From Oscheius dolichura (taxonomy: Eukaryota > Nematoda > Chromadorea > Rhabditida > Rhabditidae): a stretch of 64,000 nucleotides of DNA. The notes under the pieces are model-generated. The model was given only the letters and a program-made list of their open reading frames with translations, was not told the DNA's origin and searched no databases. The translations under genes were made by a program, and so were the position numbers. This document shows positions 23,801 to 35,172 of the stretch, piece by piece. The DNA lies in contig OW051495.1 in NCBI GenBank assembly GCA_932521035.1, positions 682,001 through 746,000 on the forward strand, in the 5' to 3' direction. Numbering within the stretch: position 1 is the stretch's first letter; every line of letters begins with the position of its first letter.

Positions 23801-25386
23801 AAAAAGGTCTATTATAAAAACAAATCCGTCGTTCTTCTTTATTGGACAACAATCTCCCTCACCGGGAACCTCACCGGATGGCGTCTATCATAATTTTTCT
23901 TCCGTTTTAAATGCCCGGTGAGGGGGGTTGTTCGCCTCCTTTACGTGCTGAAATGACTACTGAAAACAATAACGATAAAATGCCACATTTACAGTTTTAT
24001 TTTTGGAAAGATTCCAATTTTTAGGTTTTAGCGCGCCCTTTTACTATCTTCCTAGATAAAAAAATGCTGGGGAATCTTCCTAGATAAAAAAATGCTGGGG
24101 AATCTTCCTAGATAAAAAAATGCTAAAAAAAATCTTCCTATATAAAAAATGCTGGGTGCCACAGTTCCAGAAAAGTGGGCTCATCCCCCATTTTCTTGAC
24201 CTAGACGCGAATTTTGGCGAAAAAACGTCATTTTTTGCATAAAACCAGTGATATCTCCACTCAAATCGGAAAAATTATTGGGCCACTATACTTAGCTCTT
24301 CGAAACGCAACGAATAAACTATAGAAACGTATAGGTTCAATGGAAAATAAAAAAGATAACTTTTTGAAAACAAATATTTCAAATGGCCAAAATCGCATTT
24401 TCAGGATTTGCCATTATGATTGTCGTTATCAGTACAAAATTCTGATTCGGATAGCATAAGGCTCGAGCCATTCTGAGATCCACCACCGCTCTCGATATCT
24501 CGAGGCTTACAGAGACTGACTCTTAGACACTCCTACTCGCACTTTTGTTATAATTGCAATTCAAATCAATTTTTTCAGTTAGCCGATTCCCGCCGCGAAA
24601 TAGCCGAACTGCGGAAGACGACAAACAGTGTTGGAATAGGCGGTGACCGAGAGCAACTTCTACGAAGCATGGAAGCCGAAAGACGGCAACATTTGGAACA
24701 GCTACTCCAGCTGAAGCAGGAGGCTCTGCTAGCCGCTATAGGAGAGAAAGACGCCCATTTGGCCCTGTTGGAGAAGGGACGAGCCCCGCGGGAAGAGATT
24801 GAAACCATCCGGCGGCATAAGGAAGCCCTGATGAGGAAGCTGAAACAGGAAAATGAAAGGTATGTTGGTGGCGAGAGGGCCGAATTTTGCATTTCATTTC
24901 CGATACAGAGAACCCCATTTTTTGTATATTTAGTTATTCAGTGCGCTTTATGAAGTAGCAATAAAACCAAAATATTTCAAAAAGTGAATACTTACTTTTC
25001 TATATGTTTACCGTAGAATTGATGCTGCAAAGACTTGGTGGAATGGTCTTTTTGGCCATGACTAAAAACCAGTACTAAAACGTAGGAATAGAACGAGCTG
25101 TTTCAAAAATGAAAACATTCTGAAAATGTATCAAGATTAGAAGAAATTTAGAAGTCTCCATTTTGAATCTAAAACTTTAAAAAAAAACTTTTTTTATTAA
25201 CCGAATTGCAGACGTGCCCTGGTGATTCGTCCGGAGAGTGCCGCCAGTATGGTGGCCCAGCCGGGTCCTGCCATCGCCCCCGGCGGCCATATTCCCCTCA
25301 TTACCCAGACCAGTCCCCGCCAACCCACGACAGCCGACGTGATGGCCACATCTGCCGACCTGGATGACGACGGCATCTGGGCCTAG
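14832..25386 (+). CDS. elks-1: ELKS/ERC/CAST active-zone scaffold protein
   Basis: Fifteen exons join in phase, about 866 residues: 14832-15109, 15954-16023, 16070-16191, 19439-19598, 19640-19727, 20493-20686, 20868-21026, 21509-21694, 21766-21990, 22344-22589, 22636-22725, 23259-23479, 23521-23626, 24579-24859, 25212-25386. The N-terminus is Gly/Pro-rich and disordered. The family hallmark MNSIKTFWSPELKRERQLRR is near residue 200, followed by about 550 residues of coiled coil rich in E, Q, R and L. The C-terminus ends DDDGIWA, the PDZ ligand by which ERC proteins bind RIM. In animals ELKS organises the presynaptic active zone with RIM and liprin/SYD-2. The length is close to what I recall for C. 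elegans ELKS-1. The start is uncertain: an acceptor at 14849 could remove the first ATG and leave ATG 14992, and exon 4 extends upstream in frame to ATGs at 19368 and 19392, so a short isoform from the 3.2-kb intron is possible. AATAAA is at 25715. Confidence 0.93.
16192..19438 (+). other. Large intron 3 of elks-1, possible internal promoter
   Basis: This 3.2-kb intron is by far the longest of the gene and splits the N-terminal region from the conserved body. It has CT-rich blocks at 16640-16850 and 18240-18700 (the latter with three TTAAAATA motifs), a GC-rich patch at 18350-18450, and a GA-rich one around 18600. No exon is evident. In-frame ATGs at 19368 and 19392 lie just before exon 4. 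Confidence 0.4.
20055..20310 (+). repeat. R4 SINE-like element, copy in elks-1 intron
   Basis: It matches 42100-42375 along its length: GGTTAGATTCGATAAGAG, AGAAAAGCGTAAATC, CGAACGGGTCCCGCACGG, ATGCGACTACACTTCAGAAT, and an ACAGACGGACACCATAGCCG tail. The tRNA-like B box is degenerate here. Confidence 0.8.
22830..23085 (+). repeat. R1 dispersed repeat, copy 4
   Basis: Complete-looking copy in intron 11 of elks-1, from GACGCGCCGCGTTACATAAC to ACGAGTGCGCCCGAAATTGA, in host orientation. Confidence 0.85.
24048..24157 (+). repeat. Tandem repeat, about 29-base unit, four copies
   Basis: TCTTCCTAGATAAAAAAATG followed by CTGGGGAA is repeated three times almost exactly, with a fourth diverged unit (CCTATATAAAAAATGCTGGG). 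It lies in intron 13 of elks-1. Confidence 0.85.
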
Positions 25387-26354
25387 CCTTTTACCTCTGT
25401 CTTCCCCACTGTTTTATAGGTTTTGTTCATATTTTAAAGCCCCTCATCTGTCACAAATGATCTGATCTCAGCCAGTTCCTCGTTGTGCCCTTCTTTTTCT
25501 CATCTCTGCCATGTCAAACAATCCCCGGTATTATTCTACCCGCTCTTCTTAATTATAGGAATCCAATTCTAAAATTTATACCCTTTTGTCTTTCAATTTG
25601 GACATATAAATTTATTACATCAGTTTCTTCTCGACCTTTCTTGGTTTCTTGGTAGTTAGAAGAATCAAAACGATTCGAAGAAGACAAAAAACCATTCGAT
25701 GAAGAAGATCACAAAATAAAAGACAAGAATATAGCCAATGAAAAGTCATTTCTATACATGACTCATTTGAGCCCGGAAGGCCGGGCCGGGACCCGGTTAT
25801 TGAGAAATCATTTCAGACCCGGCCCGGCCTGGGCCCAGCATGGCGCGCGCCAGTCGCGAGTTCGATCCCCGCGGAGACCAAAATTTTTGCCTTTTTTATA
25901 GTTCGGCCATTTATGGACCATTTTCAGAGAATTAAAGACTGGGCTGTAGAATAGATCAAGGGCTACCTAATGAACCAGAGAACTGCTTGATCTATTCTAC
26001 ATCTCAGTCTTTAATTTTCCGAAAATGGTTCATAAATGGCCGAACTATAAAAAAGGCAAAAATGTTGGTCTCCGCGGGGATCGAACTCGCGACTGCGCAT
26101 GCCAAGCCACCCGGGCCGGGCCTGGATTCCAGCCATGTATGGTCATTTCTTGCCGATTTCAAAAGGAAACCGGGTAGAAACAGGAAATACAGTTCCGTCG
26201 AGAAGAAAACAATTTGTTTCAGGAAGGAAACATAAAGCTAATAAGTTTCTAAAATACACCAGAAAAAAAACAATGAATGATCCCCTCAAGTTTTTATTGC
26301 CTGTCTTGGGTTTGCTGTGGTAGGCCGTGGTAGGCTTTTCATTGTGGAAATCTC
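25387..26354. other. Intergenic: elks-1 3' region and tRNA-derived foldback
   Basis: The elks-1 3' UTR probably ends near the AATAAA at 25715. The remainder is mostly the long inverted repeat at 25788-26128. The two flanking genes converge here. Confidence 0.5.
25788..26128. repeat. Long inverted repeat of two tRNA-derived arms
   Basis: Left arm: CCGGGCCGG-type GC-rich DNA, GTCGCGAGTTCGATCCCCGC with a B box, GGAGACCA, TTTTTGCC, then TTCGGCCATTTATGGACCATT. The same sequence returns in reverse complement from about 25985 to 26128, with a loop of about 35 bases near 25970 (AGGGCTACCTAATGAACCAG). The arms are about 150 bases and nearly identical. The AGACCA end of the tRNA-like part resembles a tRNA 3' end. 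It would form a strong hairpin if transcribed. Confidence 0.85.
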
Positions 26355-28447
26355 CTAGTTGGCGGGCCGCAGGAGGCGTTTCAGGAGCTTGGTGCCGTAA
26401 AAGGAAACATCTTTATAGACTCCTGTCATTTGTACCTCCAGCTCTTCGGGCTCAGACGGTTCAAGAGCCAGAGAAACGCGAACATTCTGAAGAAGGGCCG
26501 TAGAGTAGGACGTCGGGCAATCCAAGTGCTGTCCGAGCACTTCAGCAGAAACCATATTGAGTGGCGTCGCCTTTCCTCCTTGAAAGCCTACGTAGATACA
26601 CACGTCAGGATGCAAATTGTGCACGCTAACGTCGTACCGCTTGTCGGATTTTTTAGTGATGGCCAGTTCCAGGATGTCCCATACCCGAGCGCTAGGCAGC
26701 AAGAGGTCATGGGTGCCAGCGGGACCAGTAACACTGAAGACAATTTCACGGATATCAGGCTAAAAAAACGTTGAGCTTTGTTTCCAATTAGACCTACGTT
26801 GATGGCCTGGTTCTTGGCGGAAGAAAGCGTGTAGACTACCACAATATCGTCACGGACTACGAACTTCGACTTGTAGCCAGGACCTAGGCTGCCCGTTCCC
26901 GTCTGCACAATTGAGCCAGCTAATCCGAATCCAGAGAGAATGGCCGTCTGACTGGCGCAGCCGACTGTCTGGTCTTCATAAAACAGAAAGTCGCGGCTAG
27001 ATTTGATGCCCAATCGCTCCCGTTCAGCATACCTGCGGAAAATCGTAGTCATCACAGATGGCCAACGTTCTTCCTCATGGCCAACGTTCTTCCGCACCCA
27101 AAACTCACCAAATGCTCGCCGCGCTCGAATAATTCGACCTTGCTTATTTTTTTTATCTCTATCTTGTTCCGAATTTTATGGCGCACAAGCTGGTATAAGC
27201 TATATTCCATAAGAATAGGAAATTGCTGAGTTATCGAGAGAAACGCTATGTTCACCTCAAAAACTCTATTTTGGGTTATATTTCAGCAATTTCTTATTCT
27301 TATGGAATATAACCTATATCAGCTTGTCCGCCATAAAATTCTAAATAAGATAGACATAAAAATAAGCAAGATCGAATTATTCGAGCGTGGCGAGCATTTG
27401 GTGAGTTTTTGGGTGCGGTGAGGACGAACGTTGGCCATCACAGATTCCTGCAAAACAATTGTTATCAAAAAAGACAACACAGTACGATAAACTCTCAAGT
27501 TTACAACAAACAGGCTGTTTAATTCTTTGCGGCAGCAGAAACCATGCACCCCCGAGAGGTTCTTTTACAACAAGGCTTTCTAAAATTAGGCTCGGTTCTC
27601 TGGTAATTGGACTCCCCTTCTTCGGTCATTCTGATATTTTGAGTATACCGGTACAGCCTACACTTTGGAAATGGATTCAAATTTTTCAAATTACAGTGGA
27701 CAACCGATGGGGGGCTAGAAATGAACACCAGCCCACTGGCATGTTTATAAAGCGAAATTCGGCAGAGCAACCAATTACTAGAGACAGGTCGACTGGAAGG
27801 CATTCATTTCTAACTCAACGAGCGGTTGGTTTTCAAAGGCGAAAATTACAAACGTTTTTTTGATTTTGCACACGAAAATCAGCAATCCTGCACCCGTATA
27901 TACTCGGCAGAACGTCCCTTTTGGATAAAAGCAATTGCAAACCTGCAGCGCATCTGTATTTGTGGCTTGTATAAATTTTTGTTGGTTCGGCTGCACTGAT
28001 TTTAATGCGTCCGACATGCCAGTATTACAAAATTCCCATAATAAATGTATACTTTTAAGTATCTTCAAAGAGCGCAATGAAGCCTTAGTCAAATCACCGT
28101 TACAGGAAGAAATAACTTACAACAGGTTCTTGACGATGGCCGTCTTCCGGGAGAACACCTGCGACAATCTCTTCCAGTTGATCTTCAGGATTACCGGCCT
28201 CGTTTCCGGGATGATTTTCATTCACAACGATATCGTTGGCCGGCTGGGGATCGTTGGCCATCTCGCGTCCCGGGATATTTGTTGCATAAGTCAACAGCCG
28301 GTCGGCGACGTCGTCATTTGCAATCTGTATGGTTCCAAACTTGTGCTCCAATAGTCTTATTGCTTCTTTGATCACACTGCAAACTCGCTCGCGTTCGAAT
28401 TCTGCCGCAGCAGCAGCCTGGGCCTGGGTCACACGACCGCCACTCAT
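26355..28447 (-). CDS. Unrecognised protein, four exons
   Basis: Exons on the minus strand: 28447-28121 (ATG, 109 codons), probably 27995-27943, 27032-26798 and 26759-26355, about 339 residues. The small second exon is the least certain; it was chosen because it has AG/GT borders and restores the phase between a phase-0 donor and a phase-2 acceptor. The N-terminus is Ala/Glu-rich (TQAQAAAAAEFERER), then acidic and Asn/Pro-rich. The C-terminal 210 residues look like a compact beta-rich domain: a Gly-rich stretch (SGFGLAGSIVQTGTGSLGPG), alternating hydrophobics (FVVRDDIVVVYTL, REIVFSVTGP), and LPSARVWDILELAITK. The end KLLKRLLRPAN is basic. No signal peptide or membrane segment is seen. I do not recognise the family. 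Intron 2 carries a large inverted repeat. Confidence 0.6.
27065..27437. repeat. Long inverted repeat in intron 2 of the minus-strand gene
   Basis: Arms of about 165 bases: AACGTTCTTCCGCACCCAAA through GCTATATTCCATAAGAATAG returns in reverse complement as CTTATTCTTATGGAATATAA through TTTGGGTGCGG...AACGTT. The loop is about 30-50 bases around 27250. The host pre-mRNA would fold it into a long hairpin. There is no ORF of note. Confidence 0.85.
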
Positions 28448-29596
28448 GTTAGTAGGAGTAATAGAATGACCAACTTTGTCATTTATTCGGCTGTATACTT
28501 GTCTTATACTTGTCTTGACGGTGTCTTATAAAGGATTATCATTTGACCGTTGATGGAACAGCCCGGCACTTTCAAATTCTCCCATATTTTCACAAAGCCA
28601 TATTACGGGTGAACTGGATGAACAAAGCTACACAACATTCTTGAAAATAAATAGCAACCAGCCGCGACGCCCCCCGTCGGGGGGCTGCGCTGGACGTGTG
28701 AATCCTCTTTCCCGGCGTCGCTCTTCTCCCGTAGAACCTCCCCCGTCCAGTCCCTTCTGCCGCTCTCCCCGTCTTCCCGTTTACCGTGTGGTCCCTGAAG
28801 ATAACGTAACAGACATCAACATTTTTTCATTTATAATCTTCCCTTGGAACATATGAATTATTCAATAGTCCACTGTACTTCCTGTTCTCCTAGACTCCAA
28901 TAGTCACCTGCCACACGTGAAAATATGACAGCACTTGCCATTTTACCGTCTATATGTTGCGTACAACTGATTAATAGACTAGCAGGTGATATTTCTCCAA
29001 TAGAATTCGCGAGAACGCTGCAATTCGAAATGATTGCACTGTTTTTCTCGCTTCACAGCTACTGGAGGAGTAATTGAGCCTGTTTAAAGGGAGGGTAGCG
29101 CAGGTTTTGAATTCTCCGGAAATTCCGGAGAATTTCAGACAACGCCTAAACGTCTTGCACGAAATTTTTCGATTTCCATGATTTTCGGTGTAAAACAGTT
29201 ATTTTCTTCACTTGCTGACACTGATATGCTCTGCTTTTTACTGCCAAAAAATAAGCACCTCATAACAAACATTTTGATATATGAACGAGCAAACAATTCG
29301 TCAAAAATCATTTTTTGACTCAAAATCATCAATTTTGATGCATTTTTCGAAATTCACATATGCAGCTTGATTTTTGTTATTTTTTCTTTTGTTTTATAGT
29401 AATTCGGGCATGGCAAAACACGAGACAGCATCAGAAATGAAAAATTATGCATAATAAAAGATTTCGACAATAGCTACAGTAATCCACTGGCGTCGGCGCG
29501 CCTAATTTAAAAACCTGCGCTACTCTCCCTTTAACATTATTTACAATCTGTTCTTCTTAATTTTACACATTTAGACCTTTAAAACAGGCTAATTGG
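28448..29596. promoter_or_regulatory. Divergent intergenic region with a TIR element
   Basis: It separates the minus-strand gene (start 28447) from the L-domain receptor A (start 29597). A GC-rich patch at 28660-28790 includes the perfect hairpin CCCCCCGTCGGGGGG. A TIR element fills 29077-29535. A TTTAG acceptor at about 29575 precedes the receptor start by some 20 bases and may be a trans-splice site. Confidence 0.4.
29077..29535. repeat. MITE with 26-base TIRs, probable TTAA target site
   Basis: The ends TTTAAAGGGAGGGTAGCGCAGGTTTT and the reverse complement of AAAACCTGCGCTACTCTCCCTTTAA match almost fully. TTAA sits at both outer edges as a possible target duplication, the pattern of piggyBac-type elements. 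The interior is AT-rich and non-coding. Confidence 0.7.
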
Positions 29597-32500
29597 ATGT
29601 TTTCTCTCCTTCTAATGGTACAATTTGTTGTATTTTTTGCTTCATTACTGTCACTTATATCAGGGCAAGGTATGGGCTCAATACGTATGGGCGACAATAC
29701 TGCTTTGTCAAATTCAGTGTGTTATCTCGATTCCCCTATTGGAGTTTGGTTAAAATTCAACAAAGATCCTTGTGAAGTAGTAGTTGGTCATTTTATTCTG
29801 GACGAGACGGTGTTTCAATACCAGGAGCAGCTATATTCCACCTACCGTAACCTGAGACGAATTGAGGGATGTCTCCTGGTTACCGGCTATACGGGATTGA
29901 CTAATTTGTCATTTTTATCAAAAGTTGAGGAGATTATTTGTGACGAAAAGAGCGGTTAGTTTCCTTTCTTGTGTAATTTTGAAACAAGAAGTTAGTCCCA
30001 ATTCTGAAAAGAGATAAAATCTTTTTCTGCGGTATAAAAAGTTTATAAAGTTCCTAGCAAAAGTGCTTTTGATATTTGTGTAGTTACTACTGCAACAGTT
30101 TCTCATCCGATTCATTTTTCTCGATTCCCAACTGTGAGTTCGGTGGTCTAGGAGCAATTTTATATGGGAAAAGGCCAAAACTTCGAAGTTTTGTCGGATT
30201 TTTCGAGTTTTCTCCAGCTAAACTCACAAATAAAGAGCAGTAACAGCGCGGAGAAAGTCAGAGTGATCAGATGTCGTTGAATTCTCAATAAAAATCATTC
30301 CCGCTACATGAAAATGCTATAAAATCCAAAGCAATCATATTTTTCATTCAAACCCTGTTTTGTGACCAATTCAGCAATGTCTTCCGGTCTCTCAGATGTC
30401 ATCGAGATCCAAACGGATAAGTTGACTACCATGGGACTGAATTCCCTGAAGGATGTCACCGGACCCGGGAATATTGTCATGCAATTCAATAGGATGAATC
30501 AGCAGCCAACGGACAGTACCCAGCGGGGGGAAAAGTGCTTCACCGAACAGGTAACGGACCTATTTTTTAAAAACAAAGACGGATACTCAGGAAATCCGGT
30601 TCCTTGCCTATAATCCTCAATTTATTGGATATCTCTACAAAGGATGCGATTCGGGTGAGTTATGTCTGTTATGTGCTATCTGTGATATCTTGTCTTATAC
30701 CAAAACCAGAATTTTTGGAATGGAGAACATTTTATGGAGTTTATGAAATGCAAAAAATGTATAAATTTTGATCTTCGAATGATAAAATTGCTTACAAGTT
30801 TGAATTCATAGTAACGAAGAAAAAAAACAGAATTTTGTTGGTTTGTCAATGTAATATAAACCGAGGAAGCACTTTTCAATGTTACTTCAACGGGAGAAAG
30901 ATACCCTCGGCAGAAAAATAAAAAAAACATTCAAGCAATGAAGAATTCAGAAATCGCAGGTATAGTCTGTCAAGAAAAAATACGAAATTCAAAAGTCTCA
31001 AATTTAGCTACGGGCCGAATCACTTTTTTGCTCATTTTCTTAAATTCGCTGTCGTCGCGCCCTGTCGCTAAAATTTTAGACCTTTGACTGTCGCCTTTTT
31101 TCTTGACAGACTATATTTCCTAGAACTTCCATGTCTTTCCTTATTTGCTTCTGCTTTCCTTGAAATTCAGAGGCATTTCTGGGTTGCGATAATCCAACGT
31201 AACCCAATACTATGTACAGTATCGTGTTTATTTGCTCCTTTTTTGTACGAATTTAAAAAAAACTGCATTATTCCCCATTCTATTCTTTTTTTTCCCGTTT
31301 CGTTTCCCCCTTCAACTGAGGCGGGATGTCTGAACTTCAGTTTTCGTCTTTGTAAATTGCTATTTCCCAAATTCCTCCAGAAGACCCCTGCTACGCCCAA
31401 GATCTCTTCTACCTCAGCCAGCACCTGTCTCGAAATACTCGTGCCTATGATGTGCCTGCTAATTGTTCCATTTATTATGGCTCCATCATCTTTACAGGTG
31501 CATTTTTCAGAGTCAGCGGGAAATTTCAATTTTTAGCTTCTGATGCTGGAGAATTTTCAAATCTTCATAATTTAGAGCTTCTAATTGGAAAAATATCGGT
31601 CACTGGAACATTATTAGACGATTTCAGCATGTTTCAAAGTCTGGAAATGATTTATAACAATGGTATCCAGGAGAACAAAGTATTTGAGAAAAAAAATCAT
31701 TTATAACAATTGAGTGGAACAGAACAGATTTTAACCCGATTATGGACAATTTCTTTCCAATTTTCTGAATTTTACCCGTTTTTGATCAATTTTCCTATAA
31801 ACATAATGTTTTCCCCATGTAAAATCCCCCCTTTTCCAGAAAATTCCTACATTTCTGAAGGTAACTACGCTCTACAGCTAATCGAGGTGACAAGTGCCCC
31901 CTTCCTTGTCAATTTCTCTATTCCTTCGTTGAATAATAGCCGCTCGTTGAAGTGGAGCTACCAGTCGGGCACCCAAATGTCAACTTCTACCGGAGTATTG
32001 GAACGGGTCAAGGATCCCTGCCCCCAGATGGAACAATTCAAAAAGGGGGAAAACTGCGGTATGTTCCGGGTTTTTTGAAAATTCAAAGAAAATTCAAGAG
32101 GCCATTCAAGTAGTGCCCATACAAAAGACAAAAGATAGTTTTTACACCAAAATTGAAGCATTAGTCAAAATTTCCCTATAATTCTTTTTCAGAGCGCATC
32201 TACGCTACGTTCAATACCTATCAACCAGACGAGGAGCTGATCTCTTTCCTCTACTGGGAATATCTCCTCACCGAGATATTCAGCATTTTTGGAATTGTTA
32301 TCAACTTCCGAGCCATGTTGATGTTGATTTCTATCGGGCATGGTCATCTCCTTCCCTCTAGTCGCTATCTCCTGGCTCTGATTGTTACAGTCAACTGTCT
32401 AGTCGGCCTGGAGAGGGCCATAGTCTACCAGGTAACGATATGTTTCTCCACAAAGCATAATCCAATGAATTATAGTTGAAACAAAGAATTAATACTATTT

Positions 32501-35172
32501 TTGAAGCAAAAATCACTTGGTTATAAAAAAATGCGATTTGTAACCCCACAACTTTTCTGGAACGCGAGCCTAGGCTCTTGCCCGCGAGCATAACTGGGTC
32601 AGCCTAGTCCTACTCTAATAATAGGGAGATCTCTGTCTGTCTGTCTGTCTGTCTGTAAGACCTGTCGGATGTGTAGATTCGACGGTCAAAAGCAGACAGT
32701 TAGAGAAGCAGAAAGATCCGACCGGTCAGGTTTTATTCGACCGTCAAATTTTAATCCCAACTCCGCCAACGGCGGCCGGAGGCATACTAGTTTTATCAAA
32801 AGTTTTTGTGGGAAATTTAATAAATCACTCTAATGAAAAAACGGAAGAAAGCGTTCTACAAATTAGAGCAATCTTTTATGCTTCAAGCAAAACATAAAAC
32901 TATTGACCATACATATCATAGATCATGTTACTTTCATGTTGGCACTTTCAATCCGTCTAAAAAGTACGAGAAACTGTAGAAATCACATGCTTCTCCAATT
33001 TCCGACGAGAGAAAGTGGTCTCTATGAAAATTTGGTCATTTTAGACCATTGAAAAAAAGGATAGATACAGTAAACAATGGGGAAATACTAAGGATTTTAA
33101 TGTTTTGTGAAACAGTTTTATATTTACAACAGGCGGATTCGAAATTGGGGCCTTATGCTTATCTGATGTTTTCGAACCTACTAACTGCAAAAATATGTTT
33201 CCAGCGTGAGATAAAGGTCCGTTACAATGACTACCGCGCCGGAGGGCCGTCATTCTACTACATGCCCATACTACAGTCTTCCATACTGATTACACCCCTT
33301 CTGAAATGGTTCAGCAGCGCCTGTGTTGGATTTAAACACGCCGCTCTGGTGTTGGTTCCTCTCTGCTACTTGGATTATGCCGTCTTCTTCGGGTAGGACT
33401 TGGTTTTGATCTTGTTTATGGATTTGTGTGAGGGAGAAATATATACATGAAATTTTTTTTCAAAACGCGATGACAATTATTATTATGATTCATAATGTTT
33501 CAAAGCGTATATAAGAAACTTGAAGTGTAAGAAAAACTGATAGCGCCCCTATTCGTAGCTCCCCCTTTATTGGTCAATTTCCGACAAAAAAATATGTTTT
33601 AGCTATTCCTTTGGATTCATAAAATTATAAACGGCAGGACAAATTTATAGCAACCTGCCTAAAAAACAAGCTATAAATCCGAAAATTGAATCCATTTTTG
33701 TAAACAGCGCGAAAGTCAAATTTACACTGTTTTGTCCCTACTTTATGAAAGTTCAAGCATACCTAAAAATCGTTAGAATATGACGTTATGTACCGTTTTA
33801 CCATTACAGTAGTAGACATCGCCTAGTTCCCAAGATATCCACCTTCCTTACAACCATCGGTCTTGCCAGTTTCGTCTCTCTCTCCATTTATTTCTACTAT
33901 CAGCTCTTTATCTTCACAAGAATCGGCAGCCTGGAGCCTAATGAACAAGAGTTTGGGAAATCCGCTAAATATTTCTTCTTTCTTGTTTTGGTAGGAGAAT
34001 TTATTCAATTTTATTTATTTGGAATAAAACAAGTTTTCAGCATGAAAATGGTAAGAAGGGCGCTGATCTTCTAGGTGGATTGGAGCCAATCAAGATGGCT
34101 AACCAATTTGATGCCTTGCAATTCAATGACTTCTCGAAGATTCGAGACTTTGTCGATCTTGTGCCGGATTCTCTGGGGGTTAGTTTTGAGAGCGTTCAAA
34201 AAAAACCTAATGAAGTAGGCTACTATTATGGGTTTTATGTTCCGGCTGATACATAAATTAACCTTTTTCGTGTATTGCGTAGTTTACAGTTTACCTTTTT
34301 TTTGTTTATATGGCGAACGAAACAGGAGGCGAATATCGAAACGACAATAAGAAATTATTTTATGTATCAAGGAGAACATAAAATTCTTGAACGCGCGTTG
34401 TCCTCTAATTAGTAGTGGCAGGCTTAGGGTTACGGTAATTTGCCTTTTGGGGGGATTCGCGAACAAAATTCTCAAATTTTGCCTGTATTTCAAGAAAAAA
34501 CCGCATTACTGTAACCTTACAAGAAACTGCAATCATTTTTTGATAGAATGGCTGGAAACTGCACGTGAGAGCTTTTCTGATAGAGACAGGGTTGCAATTC
34601 GAAGAAATCGCATTATTTCTGCTTCAGGAAAGGCATAAATTGTGTTTCTATTCCGGCTAATACTCGGGTTTCAGCTTGTCTTCCCCTCATTTGTCTTCTA
34701 CTTGGACATGATCACGGCTTTCTCGACCTTCCTCTTCTATATTTTGTACCGCTTCGGCCGGATTACTTCAGGCCATTCCTGCTGGGTTCTCCTGTTCCTG
34801 GTATTGGCCTTCCCCAGTTCTAATAAAGCCAATTTTAAGTACCTGGAGCTGTCAGTGAATAGAATCCGCTGGTATCTTCGAAACGACGTCCTGTTTGACG
34901 GTTACTGCCCCAAGGAGCAGCAACAATTCACCGAGAGTATCTGCGGAACGGAGAATGACTACAACTTTTGGGTTATGAAACTACTGGAGAAGATTACCTA
35001 CATTTCTGCTCTTCTAGCAGCTGTGATAAGCTGGAAATTCGCAAAATATCATCTCTACCTGGGAGCGGCGATTTATCTACAGAACTCGAATGGGCAGAGG
35101 AGACGGGAAGCAAACAGTCAAGAGGATGTGTCCTTTCAACTGCATAGTTCAACTAAAAAGACGATGAAATAA
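29597..35172 (+). CDS. Receptor A: two L domains plus multipass (about 7TM) membrane domain
   Basis: Ten exons join in phase, about 780 residues: 29597-29954, 30375-30550, 30591-30654, 31381-31662, 31840-32058, 32193-32431, 33205-33392, 33810-33990, 34041-34178, 34675-35172. Residues 1-22 are a signal peptide (MFSLLLMVQFVVFFASLLSL). Two insulin/EGF-receptor L-type domains follow: the first has GHFIL, then RRIEGCLLVTGYTGLTNLSF and VEEIIC; the second has NCSIYYG, LHNLELLIGKISVTG and a Ser/Asn-rich end. No furin Cys-rich region and no kinase are present. From about residue 375 there are hydrophobic segments in FLYWEYLLTEIFSIFGIVIN, RYLLALIVTVNCLVGL, MPILQSSILITPLL, HAALVLVPLCYLDYAVFF, LTTIGLASFVSLSIYFYY, LVFPSFVFYLDMITAFSTFL and ITYISALLAAVIS, with charged loops between. 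The C-tail is short and polar. It is probably a surface receptor for a secreted ligand. The membrane fold is inferred. AATAAA overlaps the stop. Confidence 0.82.
32585..32795 (+). repeat. R5 repeat with (TCTG)n microsatellite, copy 1
   Basis: It runs from CTACTCTAATAATAGGGAGA through CTGTCTGTCTGTCTGTCTGT, AGACCTGTCGG, AAAAGCAGACAGTTAGAGAA to GCGGCCGGAGGCATACTAG. It lies in intron 6 of receptor A. The inverted partner is at 51070-51262. Confidence 0.8.

Noticed and set aside
24048..24157. CRISPR-like array (regular repeats)
   Set aside because: Units are directly adjacent with no unique spacers, lie in an intron of a nematode gene, and are a simple tandem repeat.
27519..28092. Two long minus-strand frames in intron 2 of the unrecognised gene
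   Set aside because: They do not join in phase with the strong flanking exons and look like intronic sequence, except for the 53-base piece 27943-27995 used provisionally.
28641..28856. 71-codon GC-rich frame between divergent genes
   Set aside because: Pro/Arg/Ser-rich composition follows from the GC-rich patch; no signal, splice context or partner exon.
29597..35172. Separate L-domain and membrane-protein genes in tandem, twice
   Set aside because: Phases are continuous across the border in both paralogues, no start codon with a signal peptide precedes the membrane exons, and no polyadenylation signal was seen between the parts.
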